NCBI RefSeq assembly: GCF_037893015.1
Contig: NC_133666.1
Coordinates: forward strand, 655,986,869 to 656,050,868
DNA from: Macrotis lagotis
Taxonomy: Eukaryota; Chordata; Mammalia; Peramelemorphia; Peramelidae
Direction of reading: 5' to 3'
DNA length: 64,000 bases
The notes under the pieces were generated by a model, which was not told the origin of the DNA, made no database searches, and saw only the letters and a list, made by a program, of their open reading frames with translations. The position numbers were made by a program, and so were the translations under genes. Below, one piece after another: positions 1 to 11,679 of this stretch (the first letter of the stretch is position 1; every line of letters begins with the position of its first letter).

Positions 1-41
1 CCAGCATGTTTCTTAAGAGTCCTTTAAAACTTAACAGCTTA

Positions 42-185
42 GGACAGCTAGGTGGATACAGCACCCGCCCTAGAGTCAGGAATACCTGAGTTCAAATCCA
101 GCCTCAGACACTCAATAACTACCTAGCTGTGTGGCCTGGGCAAGCCACTTAACCCCATTTGCCTTGCAAAAATCTAAAAAAAAAA
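42..185 (+). mobile_element. tRNA-headed SINE
   Basis: Head GGACAGCTAGGTGG, box B GAGTTCAAATCC, CTAGCTGTGTGGCC body, A-tail. Upstream PGAM5 intron. Confidence 0.8.
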
Positions 186-717
186 CTTAGGTCTTACTCT
201 AAGCAATGAATTTGCAAATGCAGACATGTAGTCCCAGTGATGTTCTGTCAAGGGCACAATGAGCACAGGGAGCTGGGGAGTCCACCTCAGCAGAGGGAGG
301 CAGGAAGGTGAGTAGGAACATCCCAGCTAAATAGCACTCAAGCTATTTTCCTTTACCATTCCAAGGGCAAGCTCAGGGCTGCTCAGATGGAGGGAGCCAA
401 GTCCGATGAGGGATCTATGAAAAGGGGCTCACTTTTCTCAACCTTTCCAGACATGTGGGATGTGGGCCACAGACCACACTGCAGAAATTCAGGTTTATCA
501 AATGTTTAGTGGCCATAGTGCTTATAAATAGTCAGGTGTTCCTGGCAGTAGATGACTACCCTGGCTGAATATAATGGATATAAAGGATAATCAGGACTAG
601 GTAATTAAAGTAATATATCTTTGCACATGTTCAGAAAGGAAAGTATCCCAATTTGATTCCATTTTGGTGGTGTGTGCTAAGTCTATTAGAATTCTAAAAT
701 CTGTTTCAATTTTTAAG

Positions 718-843
718 GTCGTGAACAAGCTGAACTGACTGGTGGTCGATTAGCCAGCTTGGGTGTGAAGTTTGATAAGATCGTGCACTCTTCCATGACT
801 CGAGCAGTAGAAACAACTGACATCATCTCCAAACACCTGCCAG
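718..843 (+). CDS. PGAM5: PGAM5 exon (fourth from last)
   Basis: Acceptor TTTTTAAG|GTCGTG and donor CCAG|GTAGGTG. Enters and leaves in phase 1 and encodes the block from REQAELTGG to ISKHLPG, part of the phosphatase core. Probably exon 3 by counting back from the last of six human exons. Confidence 0.95.
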
Positions 844-3800
844 GTAGGTGATGGCAGTCTGTTTTGATGGCACTCTCATACTCCTAATTGTATTGCATGG
901 CACAGTGAAGACAGCTTTTGTACCTCATGTTGGTTGTCTTCTTGACTTGGTGGTGTTGTTCCAGAAATTAATGTAAAATATTGGATAAGTACAAGGGGAT
1001 AACATCCTGGTTAAAAATGCATGGCTACTACCTGGGTTCAAATCTGGTCTCAGACACTTATTACCTAGCTGTGTGGCCTTGGGCAGGCCACTTAACCCCA
1101 TTTGCCTTGCTAAAAACCTAAAAAAAATGCATGGCTACGAGGCCGCTAGGTGGTGCAGTGGATAGAGCACCGGCCCTGGAGTCAGGAGGACCTAAGTTCA
1201 AATCCGGTCTCAGACACTAGCTGTGTGACCTTGGGCAAGCCACTTAACCCCATCTGCCTTGCAAAAAAAAACCCAAAACATTGCAGGGCTACTCATACCC
1301 TCCTATTAGTGCTTTAAAGTTAGTGAAGGTCTCTGCCCTATTGTGAGGAAGGGGCTATTGTTCCCTCTTGGCTGCCCTGACTGGTCCCAGATAGCAAAAC
1401 TGAGAGGTATTAGAGGCAACCTTTATAAGTGATGGGATGGACCAGATGGATCATATTGGGGAGGCCCAGGCAGCCTCATTTTCATTTATATATTTCTTAA
1501 GGGTCAGCAAACCCCTCCTGGAATAAATGTGCCCAGGCTGTCCTGAGGAGGGACACACTAAAATCGATAGTAGCTGAAGCTCTTGCTCTTCTGGGTGGGA
1601 GGAAGGTTGGGGTTGGTCCTTCTGTGCCATGGTTTTCTATTCCTGCTGTTGTCTGGAATGAATGGTGCAGCTGGAGCATGGCTGGTCAAAGCTGGTCCCT
1701 TGGGATGCTAAGCTAAAGCCCTGAAACCTGAAGCAGCCTTCAGGTTTTTTAGACTCCCTTCAGCTTGCTGGGTCCTTTATGCCTGATGATCATAACAGGC
1801 AGCAGCCCCGTCACGGGACCCTGCTCCTTTTCTCTACAGGAGTCAACAGAATCAGCACTGACCTGCTTCGGGAAGGTGCTCCCATTGAACCAGACCCCCC
1901 CGGATCTGACTGGAAGCCAGAAGCTCGGGTAAACACAACAAAATCACTTTAATCTGGGCAGTTTTTAATCTGGGGCAGACTTGGGGTTTATGCAGCATCG
2001 AGGAGGCTTTGTTTCCTAGATCTCCTCCATTTTCACATGTCTTCTGGGATCCCTATCCCCCTTCCTTCTCTTAGATCAGCTGCCTCAAGATGGGGCTTTA
2101 TATTCCTTACCTAAGGGGTAGAAGGGGGTATTGGTGCCAGACAGCTTAACCAGTCCTGTGACTCTTCACTGTCTGCCCTTAGCAGTATTATGAGGACGGA
2201 GCCCGCATTGAGGCTGCGTTTCGGAACTTCATCCATCGTGCAGATGCCAGGCAGGAGGAGGACAGCTATGAGATCTTTGTGTGTCATGCCAATGTCATCC
2301 GCTACATTGTCTGCAGGTAACGGCAGGAGCTCCCTGGGCAGCTACACATCTAGGGGACCCTGTGAACAAAACATGGGACCTGGAATCCCAAAACCCCACT
2401 TATTAGATGTATGACCCCGGCTAATCACTTCACCTCTCTCTGAGTGCCTCAGTTTCTTTTTCTGCACAATGAGTCAAAATTCCTATCTTACAGGATTGCT
2501 CTAAGGATCAAATGAGGTTTTTTTTTAAGTACCTCCCACATAGTAGATATTGAAGAAATGCTTCTGTCCTTATCTCTTATATGGGGGTCCAAAGAATCTT
2601 ATCTATTAAAGCTTAAAACTTGTACTAAGAATTTGGGGGCATCTTATGAGTCCATAATGGTCATCAGTTCTTGTGTGTCCTTAGTTTGTCTTTAGTTTGT
2701 GATCGGTTTCCCCTGAAAACAGTGCTTCATGAGCAGCTATATAAAGGACAGTGTGGGACTTCCTTGGAGTGGGTACAGGCTCTGACACTGCCTGCCTATG
2801 TGACATAGGAAATCTCATCTGTAAAAGGAGCACTGGAGTAAGACCCTTCCAGCTACTTGAGGGAAGAAACTAGATTTTTTTTGTGTGTGTGTTTTTTTTT
2901 TAGTTTTTGCCAAGGCAGTGGGGTTAAGTGACTTGCCCAAGGCCACACAGCTAGGTAATTATTAAGTGTCTGAGGCCAGATTTGAACTCAGGTACTTCTG
3001 ACTCCAAGGTCAGTACTCTATCCGCTGCACCACCTAGCCGCCCCCTGATTTTTATTTTTTAAAAATAATTTTTTCCCCCAGCTAACAGATCTACTTCTCT
3101 TCCCCTTCCTAAGTCAGTCTCTCATTTATACAAAAGCTGTGCAATTTGTTCTTTATTTTAATTTAGGGCGGCAGCCACCTCAGAGCAGCCCAAAACTGGA
3201 TTCTTATAGTGCTGGTCAACCCTTAGTAGTACTAAGTATAGTTCAGAAGTACTGCTGGAATACTTTCTTCCTATAATCAGCATCCTGGGGTTTTGGGAAA
3301 AAAAACACTGACTTTAAAAGAAGAGAGTCCATTGAGGTTGCCTCTAATACCTCTCAGTTCTGCTATCTGGGACCAGTCAGGGTAGTCCTTACCTCATTTT
3401 TTTTTTAGGGTTTTTTTTGGCAAGGCAAACGGGGTTAAGTGGCTTGCCCAAGGCCGCACAGCTAGGTAATTAAGTGTCTGAGAATGGATTTGAACCCAGG
3501 TACTCCTGAATCCAGGGCCGGTGCTTTATCTACTACGCCACCTAGCTGCCCTAACCTCATTTTATTATTTTTATTCAGTATTTCACTATAAAAAATGAGG
3601 ACAGTTAGATGGTGGATTGAATAGATCATTGAGTTTGAATCCATTCTCACTTGATACTTAATAGCTGAGTGACTTTGAGCAAGTCACATAACCCTGATAG
3701 GTTTTTTTTTGTTTGTTTTCTATTCAAAGTCCCAAACATTTAATATTAAAGTAGGGCCTTAATCATGAGTTTTATTCTGTACCCTTTCTAGCTTAAGGCT

Positions 3801-4442
3801 CACATTTCCGCTTGCCCATTTCCAAGTCTGCCAGCTCTCAATGTTTTTATATTTCCATATACTGTTATGTTAACATACCATGCTCTTTTTTTTCCTTTTT
3901 TTGTTTTTTGTTTTTTGGTGAAGCAATAGAGTTAAGTGACTTGCCCAAGGTCACATAGCTAGGAAGTATCAAGTGTCTGAGGCAAGGTTTGAACACGGGT
4001 CCTCCTGACTCCTGGGCTGGTGTTCTATCAAACTACATTACCTAGCTGCTTCCATTGCCATATTGCTTTCTAGGTTTATAATTTTTTTGCTATAAACATA
4101 CCAGTGTTTTGGAGTAGTCTCAGCAGTGTTAACGTCTATTTTGGAGCAGTTTGTCTCTCTAGTGCATGTTGCTATGCTGGCTAGAATCCTGGGTAAGGGT
4201 GACAAGGAACTGGCATACTTTTGTCAGCCCAGTTTCCTAGTGTCTGATCTTTATAACAAGGGCTAATGGTTCTACCATTTTCCTCTTTTAGAGCCCTACA
4301 ATTCCCTCCTGAAGGCTGGCTGCGGATGTCCCTTAATAATGGCAGTATAACCCATCTGGTGATCCGTCCAAGTGGAAGAGTAGCACTAAGGACCCTGGGG
4401 GACAGTGGATTCATGCCCCCCAACAAAATCACCCGCACTTGA
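718..4442 (+). CDS. PGAM5: PGAM5, C-terminal four coding exons (5' end outside window)
   Basis: Mitochondrial serine/threonine/histidine protein phosphatase of the phosphoglycerate-mutase fold, acting in mitophagy, mitochondrial fission and KEAP1/NRF2 signalling (family knowledge). Joined coding segments 718-843, 1840-1928, 2183-2316 and 4292-4442 total 500 nt, i.e. the last ~166 residues of a protein about 289 long in human. Visible blocks include [47 protein letters not shown] (the His is the second catalytic histidine) and the conserved C-terminus ending [11 protein letters not shown]. All junctions are GT/AG and the phases (1,1,0,2) are consistent. The N-terminal membrane segment and the first catalytic RH motif must lie left of base 1. 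ANKLE2 converges from the right, as in human. The reading frame is intact, so I take it as functional. Confidence 0.96.
1029..1122 (+). mobile_element. tRNA-headed SINE, 5'-truncated
   Basis: Starts within box B (GGGTTCAAATCTGG) and runs to the A-tail. AAAAATGCATGGCTAC lies on both sides (1013-1028 and 1123-1138). Confidence 0.8.
1139..1280 (+). mobile_element. tRNA-headed SINE abutting the previous one
   Basis: Full head GGCCGCTAGGTGGTGCAGTG to A-tail. Followed by TTGCAGGGCTAC (1281-1292), a 10/12 match to the target repeat of the preceding SINE. Lacks the TTAATAATTACCT stretch. Confidence 0.8.
1375..1421 (+). repeat. 47-bp inverted repeat, left arm
   Basis: CCCTGACTGGTCCCAGATAG ... GAGGCAACC; its reverse complement matches 3336-3382 at 46 of 47 positions. 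In the PGAM5 intron before exon 1840-1928. Confidence 0.9.
1840..1928 (+). CDS. PGAM5: PGAM5 exon (third from last)
   Basis: Acceptor TCTCTACAG|GAGTC; donor GCTCGG|GTAAAC. 89 nt, phase 1 to phase 0. Encodes [20 protein letters not shown] and the start of WKPEA. The residue before the junction is Arg where human has Val. Confidence 0.95.
2183..2316 (+). CDS. PGAM5: PGAM5 exon with catalytic His (second from last)
   Basis: Acceptor CTGCCCTTAG|CAGTAT; donor CTGCAG|GTAACG. 134 nt, phase 0 to phase 2. Encodes [13 protein letters not shown] through [12 protein letters not shown], carrying the second catalytic histidine of the PGAM fold. Confidence 0.96.
2365..2570 (+). mobile_element. MIR-type SINE
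   Basis: CTAATCACTTCACCTCTCTC, GTGCCTCAGTTTCTTTTTCT, CTCTAAGGATCAAATGAGG: MIR core plus tail, in the last PGAM5 intron. Confidence 0.65.
2892..3045 (-). mobile_element. tRNA-headed SINE
   Basis: T-run, then CAAGGCAGTGGGGTTAAGTG to CACCACCTAGCCGCC; complete and reversed, in the last PGAM5 intron. Confidence 0.8.
3336..3382 (-). repeat. 47-bp inverted repeat, right arm
   Basis: GGTTGCCTCTAATACCTCTC ... CAGTCAGGG, the partner of 1375-1421, in the last PGAM5 intron. Similarity stops sharply at both ends. Confidence 0.9.
3401..3553 (-). mobile_element. tRNA-headed SINE with target duplication
   Basis: Reversed full-length copy flanked by exact ACCTCATTTT (3391-3400 and 3554-3563). Confidence 0.85.
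3598..3705 (+). mobile_element. degenerate tRNA-headed SINE
   Basis: GGACAGTTAGATGGTGGATT, then AATAGCTGAGTGACTTTGAG; diverged and shortened. Confidence 0.5.
3890..4050 (-). mobile_element. tRNA-headed SINE
   Basis: Reversed copy: GTTAAGTGACTTGCCCAAGG to ACATTACCTAGCTGC; diverged. Confidence 0.7.
4292..4442 (+). CDS. PGAM5: PGAM5 last coding exon and stop
   Basis: Acceptor CCTCTTTTAG|AGCCCT. Enters in phase 2, encodes [18 protein letters not shown] through KITRT, and ends at TGA 4440-4442. The 3' UTR continues to the right. Confidence 0.96.
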
Positions 4443-4737
4443 ATGCCAACCACTGCAGTCATCACTGCATATCCACTCATCAGGACCCATCTGTTTTTGT
4501 AATGTTTGGCTAGAATGCTGCGTTTTCAAGTCTATGGATTTTCCCTCCTGTTTTTCCTTTGCTGGCTATACTTCTGTCCTGAAGAGATAAAACTGTGCTT
4601 ATATGCTGCATTTCTGTCAAAGGCCATCTTGACCAGGGAGGATGAAGACACCACTGGGATGTCAACAGGGTACAGAAGGTTCTGTATATAGAGAAGTTGA
4701 GCTTCTCTTCGACCAAAGCTTTTGTGTGATTTAAGGG

Positions 4738-4743
4738 AATAAA
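4738..4743 (+). terminator. candidate PGAM5 proximal poly(A) signal
   Basis: AATAAA about 300 bp after the PGAM5 stop, inside repeat-free sequence. Supported only by motif and position. Confidence 0.5.
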
Positions 4744-5642
4744 GTAGTGGGTTAGGAGTTGAAAGTTCTATTTTCTATACATTGGGATGTAGCACGCTGT
4801 TACGGATGTGTACAAGTTGCACATGAGACGAAATTTTCATTGTGAGAAGACATCACCAACAGCTAAATTTCCTGCCATCTGAGTCAGTCTGTCCCTTTCA
4901 AACTAAGGCCTTCCTTCCGCCAGCAGTGTGCCAGCAATGGGTACAGCTGTTTACAGTGGGGCAGTCTGCTGTGATCAATCATGCAGTTGAAGAATAGTTC
5001 AGGCTAGGTATAGTGATTCCTAGATTAGTAAAACTGATTTTTTTATTTTCCTAAAGACAGTATCTAATTAAAGCTCTCACCATTTTTCTAGGCCCTTACT
5101 ACCTGGTTTTGAAAACCTCCTTCTTAACCCAGTTATAACTTGTAAAAGCTCTTAGGGTAACAAGGGCTGCTCTGAGTTGTCCCAGGCTTGTGGAAGGTAG
5201 ACATACCCACTGGCACAAACGCTTTTGTCCAGCTAGGGTGGACCCATGCTTAACAGTTGACCTGGAGTGGGTGGGGAGGGGGAGGGGCCTACTACCTTTG
5301 GAGTTTCAACAAAGGTCTAGTACTAGAAAAGAAAATCTAGTTGAAGGCCTGTTTATATCCCAAACCAAAGCCTTTGGCTAACTTCTGAACTGGGGTGCCT
5401 GAGGTTATTACTAATGTTTTATGCATAAGGATTCAGCCACCCAGTAACCCTTAACTGTTTTGGGGTTTTTTTTTTGACAAAAAGTCTGTTCCACATATTC
5501 TCTGGCCACAAATGTCTTAATTCAGGTAAAACAGGTGGTAGGAAAATTACTGTGAAAGTGGTTATAAGATTTTACTACAACAATTCAATGCACTCAATTG
5601 GAATAACTTATCATTTTGTCTATCAACTTTTTTAACGTTTAC

Positions 5643-5648
5643 AATAAA
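5643..5648 (+). terminator. candidate PGAM5 distal poly(A) signal
   Basis: AATAAA followed by T- and GT-rich sequence, a normal cleavage context. The 1.2 kb between the PGAM5 stop and this site has no clear transposon, in keeping with a longer 3' UTR. Which signal is used cannot be told from sequence. Confidence 0.5.
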
Positions 5649-5859
5649 CTGTTTTATTTTATTAGTGTTACTTATTTGATTTTGTGCTCTTTTCCAGTGT
5701 CTGAATTAGATAGTGGCCCTCATAAGCGGGTTAATCTGTGCTTTGCTGGGTAGTTTTTCCTTTAGCCCTTGGGAGAACTGCTTTTTTATTCATGGTATTG
5801 AAGCAGTAGGAATATTCCCTGGTCAAAAAACACTGCATACACCAAAAAAATTAGATAAC

Positions 5860-6005
5860 ATTGTCCTTCATTCTGAAAGACTAGCAAATGTATTGGATTT
5901 GAGTGAGGGGGCTAGTCCCCAGCCTCACCTTCTCTGCAATCATCCAGTTCAGTGGGCTTTAGCCCACTTTATGGCTGGAGATGACCCCAGATATGCCATT
6001 TCATC
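5860..6005 (-). mobile_element. fragment of composite marsupial SINE
   Basis: TTGTCCTTCATTC, GATTTGAGTGAGGGGGCTAG and CCAGCCTCACCTTCT match the tail half of the SINE at 21860-22185. Confidence 0.5.
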
Positions 6006-6379
6006 GGTTAAAGCTGGTAAGAAATAAAGCATAGCCAAATATCAATCTAGGAGGGGAAGATGCTCAGTTTTTGGCTAAAACAGAAACGATGATGGCTATT
6101 TGCATTCACCCTGAGCTAATGACCCAAACCATATGGGGCTGCAAATTTTAAGATGTCTTGCCAGGTTTCAGTGATCAAAATTTACAGTTATTTTGGGCAA
6201 AGCACCTGGAAAGGAAGATGTGTTGCCAAGTGACCAGTAGTGGGGCAGAGTTCCTACTATGTACCCCCCCCCCCATTTTTTCCTTGGAAGCCATCTAGGT
6301 ACAGTGGCCAAAAAAGGATCAGGATTACTGAAGATGGCTTTGGGAGGGGAGACCTTGGGATCAACTGGTTTTTTTATGC

Positions 6380-6600
6380 CAATACCAAGGCATTTTCATA
6401 TGCTTTTAAGATATATAAAGAACTTTACAATTCTCTCGTTTGACATTGCACCCACCCTAGGAGGCAGATAGAGTGTCCCCATTTTACTGACCAAGAAACT
6501 AAGTTTAGGTGACTTGCCCAGGGGTCACACAACTATTCTAGTCAGAAACTAGGTTTAAGCTCATATCGTCCTCATTCCAGGTCTAGGGTTTCATGCGCTG
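6380..6600 (-). mobile_element. MIR-type SINE
   Basis: Minus-strand MIR: CCCCATTTTACTGACCAAGA, then GTGACTTGCCCAGGGGTCAC on the + strand. Confidence 0.55.
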
Positions 6601-6961
6601 AGCTGGGAGATTAGGCTCTGCTGAAGTCTAAAATGGTCAAGTAACTTCCCCATGCACACAGCTAAGATTCAACTGCCAACTTCACTAACTTCAAATCCAG
6701 TGCCCCATCTGGGTATCAGGCTGCACCAAATACTGCTAAGACTCACAAGTTCCCAAGAAAACCAAAGAAACTCATGTCTCCCTGTATCTAGCTTAGTGCC
6801 CTTGAAAATCTGGAGCAGACTGGATCAACTCAGCACCGAAGGGAAAGAAGTGAGAAGACCCAGCTACCAACCACATGGGCATCTCTCAGGAGCAGTGTGA
6901 GGGGGAGGCCAAGCCATTTAGGAAGAATTATCCTAGTTATTTATTTAGAAGTAATTGGGTT

Positions 6962-9575
6962 CCTTTTTTTTTGTTTTATATTATTACAATCTTGTGAGTA
7001 ATCATGAACTCCCCCCCCAAATAAATGACAAACCTCAAGAACAGAGAAAAAACGAAGTGTACTTCCGTCTGTGTTCAGATTCCAATGACTGTCTCATAGC
7101 CACCAGAGAAGTTGCTTCACTGTTTTTCCCACAGTTGCTATCACTAGCTGTATTTCCCTCCACTCCCGCTCCCCACTCACCTATTCCATTCTCTCCTTTC
7201 ATCCTGTCCCTGTTGAGAAGCGTTTGTATCTGAGTACCCTCTCCCATGACCTTCCCTCTCTGCTATCACCTATTCCCCTCCATTTCCCCTTATCCTATCC
7301 CTAGCCTGTCATTCTTCTCCAGGGTAAGATTTCTATACCTTATTATGTTATTTCCTCTCCGCAATTTCTGATGAGAATTCCCCCCTTGCCTTCCCGTTCC
7401 ACTCCATTGTCAAAGTTCTTCTGGACTCTCATGTGAAATCTTAGCCCCTTCCTCACCTTTCTCTCCCTTCCAGTATATCACCCATTGACTCCATCTTTTT
7501 ACTCTATTACACCATTATATTCTGCTCCTTCCTGTGCCTTGTCTATATATGCTCCTTCTAACAGCTCTTACATAAATGAGAAAGTTCACGAGTTATCAGT
7601 ATCTTCTTCCCATGCAGGAATATAAACAGTTTAACATTAAGTTCCTCAGGGGCGGCTAGGTGGTGCAGTGGATAGAGCACCAGCCCTTGAGTCAGGAGTA
7701 CCTGAGTTCAAATCTGGCCTTAGACACTCAATAATTACCTAGCTGTGTGGCCTTGGGCAAGCCACTTAACCCCACTGCCTTGCAAAAACCTTCAAAACAA
7801 AACAAAACATTAAGTTCCTCATAATTTACCCTTCTCGTCCACCCCCTCTATGGTTCACCAGAATCTTGTACTTGAAGATCAAACTTTCTGTTCAGCTTTG
7901 GTTATTTTAATAGAAAAGTTTGCAAGTCCCCTGTTTCATTGAAAATCCATCTTTTCCCCCTGAAAGAGGATGTTCAGTTTTGCTGGGGAGTTGATTCCTG
8001 TACGATCTTTTGCCTTCTGGAATGTATTCCAAGCCCTACGAGCCCTTCATGTAGATGCTGCCAGATCCTGTGTAATCTGGACTAGAGAGCCACAGTAGTT
8101 GAAATTGCTTGTTTCTGGCAGCTTTGAGTATTTTCTCTTTGACTTAGGAGTTCTGGAGTTTGGTTATAATATTCTTGGGAGTTTTTCTTTTGGGATCTCT
8201 TTCAGCAGGTGATCAGTGAATTCCCTCAATTTCCGTTTTACACTCTGCTTCTAGGATCTCAGGGCAATTTTGCAGCATTATTTCCTGAAAAATGAAGTCT
8301 AGGCTCTTTTCCTGGTTGTGACTTTCAGGTAGCCCAATAATTTTCAAATTCTCTCTCCTGGATCAATTTTTCAAGGTCAGTTGTTTTTCCAATGAGATAC
8401 TTCACATTTTCTTCTAATTTCTGTTTTTTTTTGGGGGGGGGATAGTTTTATTTCATCCCGAGTTCTCACAAAGTCATCAGCTTCCTTTAGTTCCAGTCTA
8501 CATTTAAAGGAGTTATTTTCTTCATAGAGCTTTTTTAGCTCCTTTTCCAGCAGGCCAATTCTGCTTTTTAAGGCATTCTTCTCATTTGACTTTTGTGTTG
8601 CTTTTTTCCATTTGGCCTTAAACTGGTTTTTAATGTGTTATTTTCTTCAGCATTTTTTTTATTTCTTTCCAAGTTGCTGACTTGGTTTTCATCTGCTTCA
8701 CTCTCATTACTCCTCCCAATTTTTCCACTACCTCCCTTAATTGCTTTTCAAAGTCTTTTCTGAGCTCATCTATAGTCTGACCCCATTTTCTATTAGAGGT
8801 TTTGGATACAAACGCTTTGATTTTGTTGTCCTGAGTACGTTATTTTAATCCTCCATGGAACCAAAGTAATTTTTTCTGTTCATTTCATCAGCCTATGACC
8901 GATTTCCTGCACTTTCAAGACTTTGGGACAACCCACAGGGATCTTAATTCCTCCAAGGTCTTATGAGAGGCTCTGACTGCTCCCTGCCTATGTTCAGTCC
9001 CTCCCTCCCCTCTGCCCTGGAGCTGTGAGTAGGGTCCCTGCTCTGCTGGTGGTAGTGGGGTAGGGGTCCAGACTGCAATCTGGATCGGAGTATGGGCAAA
9101 CAGCGGAGCCCTGCCCCAGGGAGAGCAGCGATTTCTGCAGTCTCTCCCGACCCCCTTACTGTCTACGGGCTGAGAGCTCTGGACATACTGGGTGGCTCCG
9201 ACTCCCACTGCAGGTTTTCACCACCGAGCTGCTCTGGGCCGGTACTGGCTCCGCACTCACTCTGGTGCAGCAGAGTTCTCTCACCACCCCTTCCAGCTGT
9301 CCCCAGTGATCCCTGGACCAAGAAGTCTGGAGACTACCCAGGCACCCAGCCCAGCTGTACTGCAGCTGTGGCTTTTTTCAACCCCGGGTCCCAGTGGAAC
9401 AGACTTTTCCTGTGGAATTTCTAAGTTGTCTTGGTCTGGAAGTTCTATCACTCAGTCTTTCTGTGGGTTCTGCCCCTCTGAATTGGCTAGTCATAACTTG
9501 ATGGGTTTTGGAGTTTTGGGGTGAACAAGCACCTAGGAATTCTTGCCTTCACACAGCCATCTTGGTTCCCCCCCT
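6962..9575 (-). mobile_element. half-L1 (HAL1-like), near full length
   Basis: On the minus strand the element begins GGGGGAACCAAGATGGC, an L1-type 5' end, near 9574. A G/C-rich 5' UTR follows, then a broken ORF1: a coiled-coil region at about 8500-8800, then frames readable as ENLKIIGLPES, KNIITKLQNS, VKEKILKAARNK and KITKAEQKV at about 7900-8370. After ORF1 come only ~800 bp of non-coding sequence and an A-run near 6963-6973, with no ORF2. An 11-bp imperfect direct repeat, GTAATTGGGTT (6951-6961) / GTAATTTGGTT (9576-9586), flanks it. A SINE at 7649-7805 interrupts the 3' part. ORF1 has several stops, so the copy is dead. Confidence 0.8.
7649..7805 (+). mobile_element. tRNA-headed SINE with 16-bp target duplication
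   Basis: Complete copy inside the half-L1, flanked by exact AACATTAAGTTCCTCA (7633-7648 and 7806-7821). Young-looking. Confidence 0.9.
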
Positions 9576-10674
9576 GTAATTTGGTTTTTAAGAAACAGAA
9601 AAACTGGGTTGATTTTAGAGAACTGGCCACAATCACTCAGAACCCTAATCTAGAAGGAATAGTTTGGGGATTCTGACATTGCCTCTGTGCCAATCCACTT
9701 AAAGTATAAAGACTTATGGGCTTTTGTGAATTCTATAGATGCTCTTAGTAAAGCTAGTCTGTCAGAAGCTCCCATCAAGTTCAAGGAAGCTACAGGGCTC
9801 TAAGAAGGGAAGCACTTGATAGGTCTGAGCCAGTTATGAACCCAGGATGGGTTACACAGACAGACTAGAAATCATATAAGTATTAGTTCTTGACTCGAAA
9901 TCAGGGAGGAAACTGAATTTGAAGAGACTTGCAACAACAAATCCAGGTCCCTTCTCAACTACAACCTATCTACTCCAGACCTTATTAAGAACTGCAACAC
10001 TTTTTATGTAAGGTGCACCTGAAAACACTGACCTGACAGTATAAGTAGCTGGAGATTGGGACAATTATTGATCTGGCACTGCTATGAGCAGTTAAATTTA
10101 ATGTGAAATAAAGTTCTGCTTTTCCTCGAAATTTTGTTTTAAATAGATGATTTGTGTTTGTTTCCTAAGGATTTCAACATTCAGGCCTCTCCACTTAGAA
10201 TTTACAAAAACCTTACAGGTATTGGGAAACGACAGCTTCTGGACCTTAGAGCTACCTAGCTATAAAATGTCTATCTTGGCACAACAATCTCTTTCCAGCT
10301 CTGATAATCTCTGACAGTTCCTGTGCCATCGATTTTATTCTAGCATTTTCCTTTAGAAGAGAATCATCTATTCTTGACCCTATTTGCACCAATAAATACA
10401 ATTTGTGTCACTAAAGAAAAAAGCCTTTTAAGAAACATTTAAGAAATAGGAATTCAATCTCATTTGAAAAATCCTTATGAATCTTTATGTTAGAAGTATG
10501 ATATCCACAATCACTTGTCTTTTAGGAAATTACAAAACCTGGTGTTAAAAGACGAAATTAAGTTCTTCTGGAAGCTGAGGCACATCTTTTCTAACCACTT
10601 CAAAGTGCTCTCAATTCTACTTACGATTAAGGCTCAGAATGGGGCTTTCTCCCCACAGGCTCAAGGAGAGCCTT

Positions 10675-10826
10675 GGGGCAGCTAGGTGGTGCAGTGGATA
10701 GAGAGCACCAGCCCTGGAGTCAGGAGGACCTGAGTTCCAATCTGGGTCTCAGACACTCAATAATTACCTAGCTGTGGCCTTGGGCAAGCCACTTAACCCC
10801 ACTGCCTTGCAAAAACGAACAAAAAA
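10675..10826 (+). mobile_element. tRNA-headed SINE
   Basis: Complete copy flanked by AGAGCCTT (10667-10674 and 10827-10834). Confidence 0.85.
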
Positions 10827-11679
10827 AGAGCCTTTACAACTTCACCAAATTTAAGTCATTTGAGACCATCCAACCTTCTTCACCTGAAAGCATCAACAAG
10901 GCAATCCCTTCCATTTTTGGACCCCAGTAACACTAGCAAGTTTAATCTTAAGCTGGGCCTACCATCTCCCTTAGTTCTAGCCCCTGGAGACAAGCATGTC
11001 ATCCTTCATGACAGCTTCTTAAAATGGTGATATTGCAGCATAGGAAAAATAGGAACAGGTTACATTTCTGATGAAAATCTTAAATGCTCAAAAAAATTTT
11101 TTTTCTATTTATTTTGATGCAACCCAATATAGTTTTTATAGAAGACATTTTCTTTTGTTAGCTGGGGCATGAGGATTGCCCTCAACTCCATGTGCACATA
11201 AAAGCTCCTATTTCACAGCAAATGAATCACACATTTCATAACCTCATAAACCCAAAGAATTTTACAATCAAATGCTTCCCTAACAAAATCTGTGGGAAGA
11301 TGTTTCAGCTGATACCAGAATCATCCTTTTCTGGGCTACAATAAGCATTTTACAAAATAAAGTGACTAAAAATAGTAAATGAATCCATAAGTATTTTAAT
11401 ATTTTGACTACTTTCCAAAATGGGACTTAAGATATTATTTAAAAATTGGTACTCTGTCCAAAATTAATATTATGCATTAAAGATAATTCATGGTACAAAG
11501 CATCATGATATAAAATATAGTCTAACTCAGGTACACCCGATGAATCAATGTGCCAGCTTGCTCTGCAGCAAACTTTTTTTTTTTAAAACATCTATAGAGA
11601 ATATAATATAAACATAAGAGAAGAGCATAGTGAATCTAGGAAAAATTGTCTGTATAACACTGACGAAGAAAAATGGACA

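Noticed and set aside
8915-9524. Overlapping 97-110-codon frames at 8915-9524
   Set aside because: They lie in the G/C-rich 5' UTR of the half-L1 and have no protein similarity that I can see.
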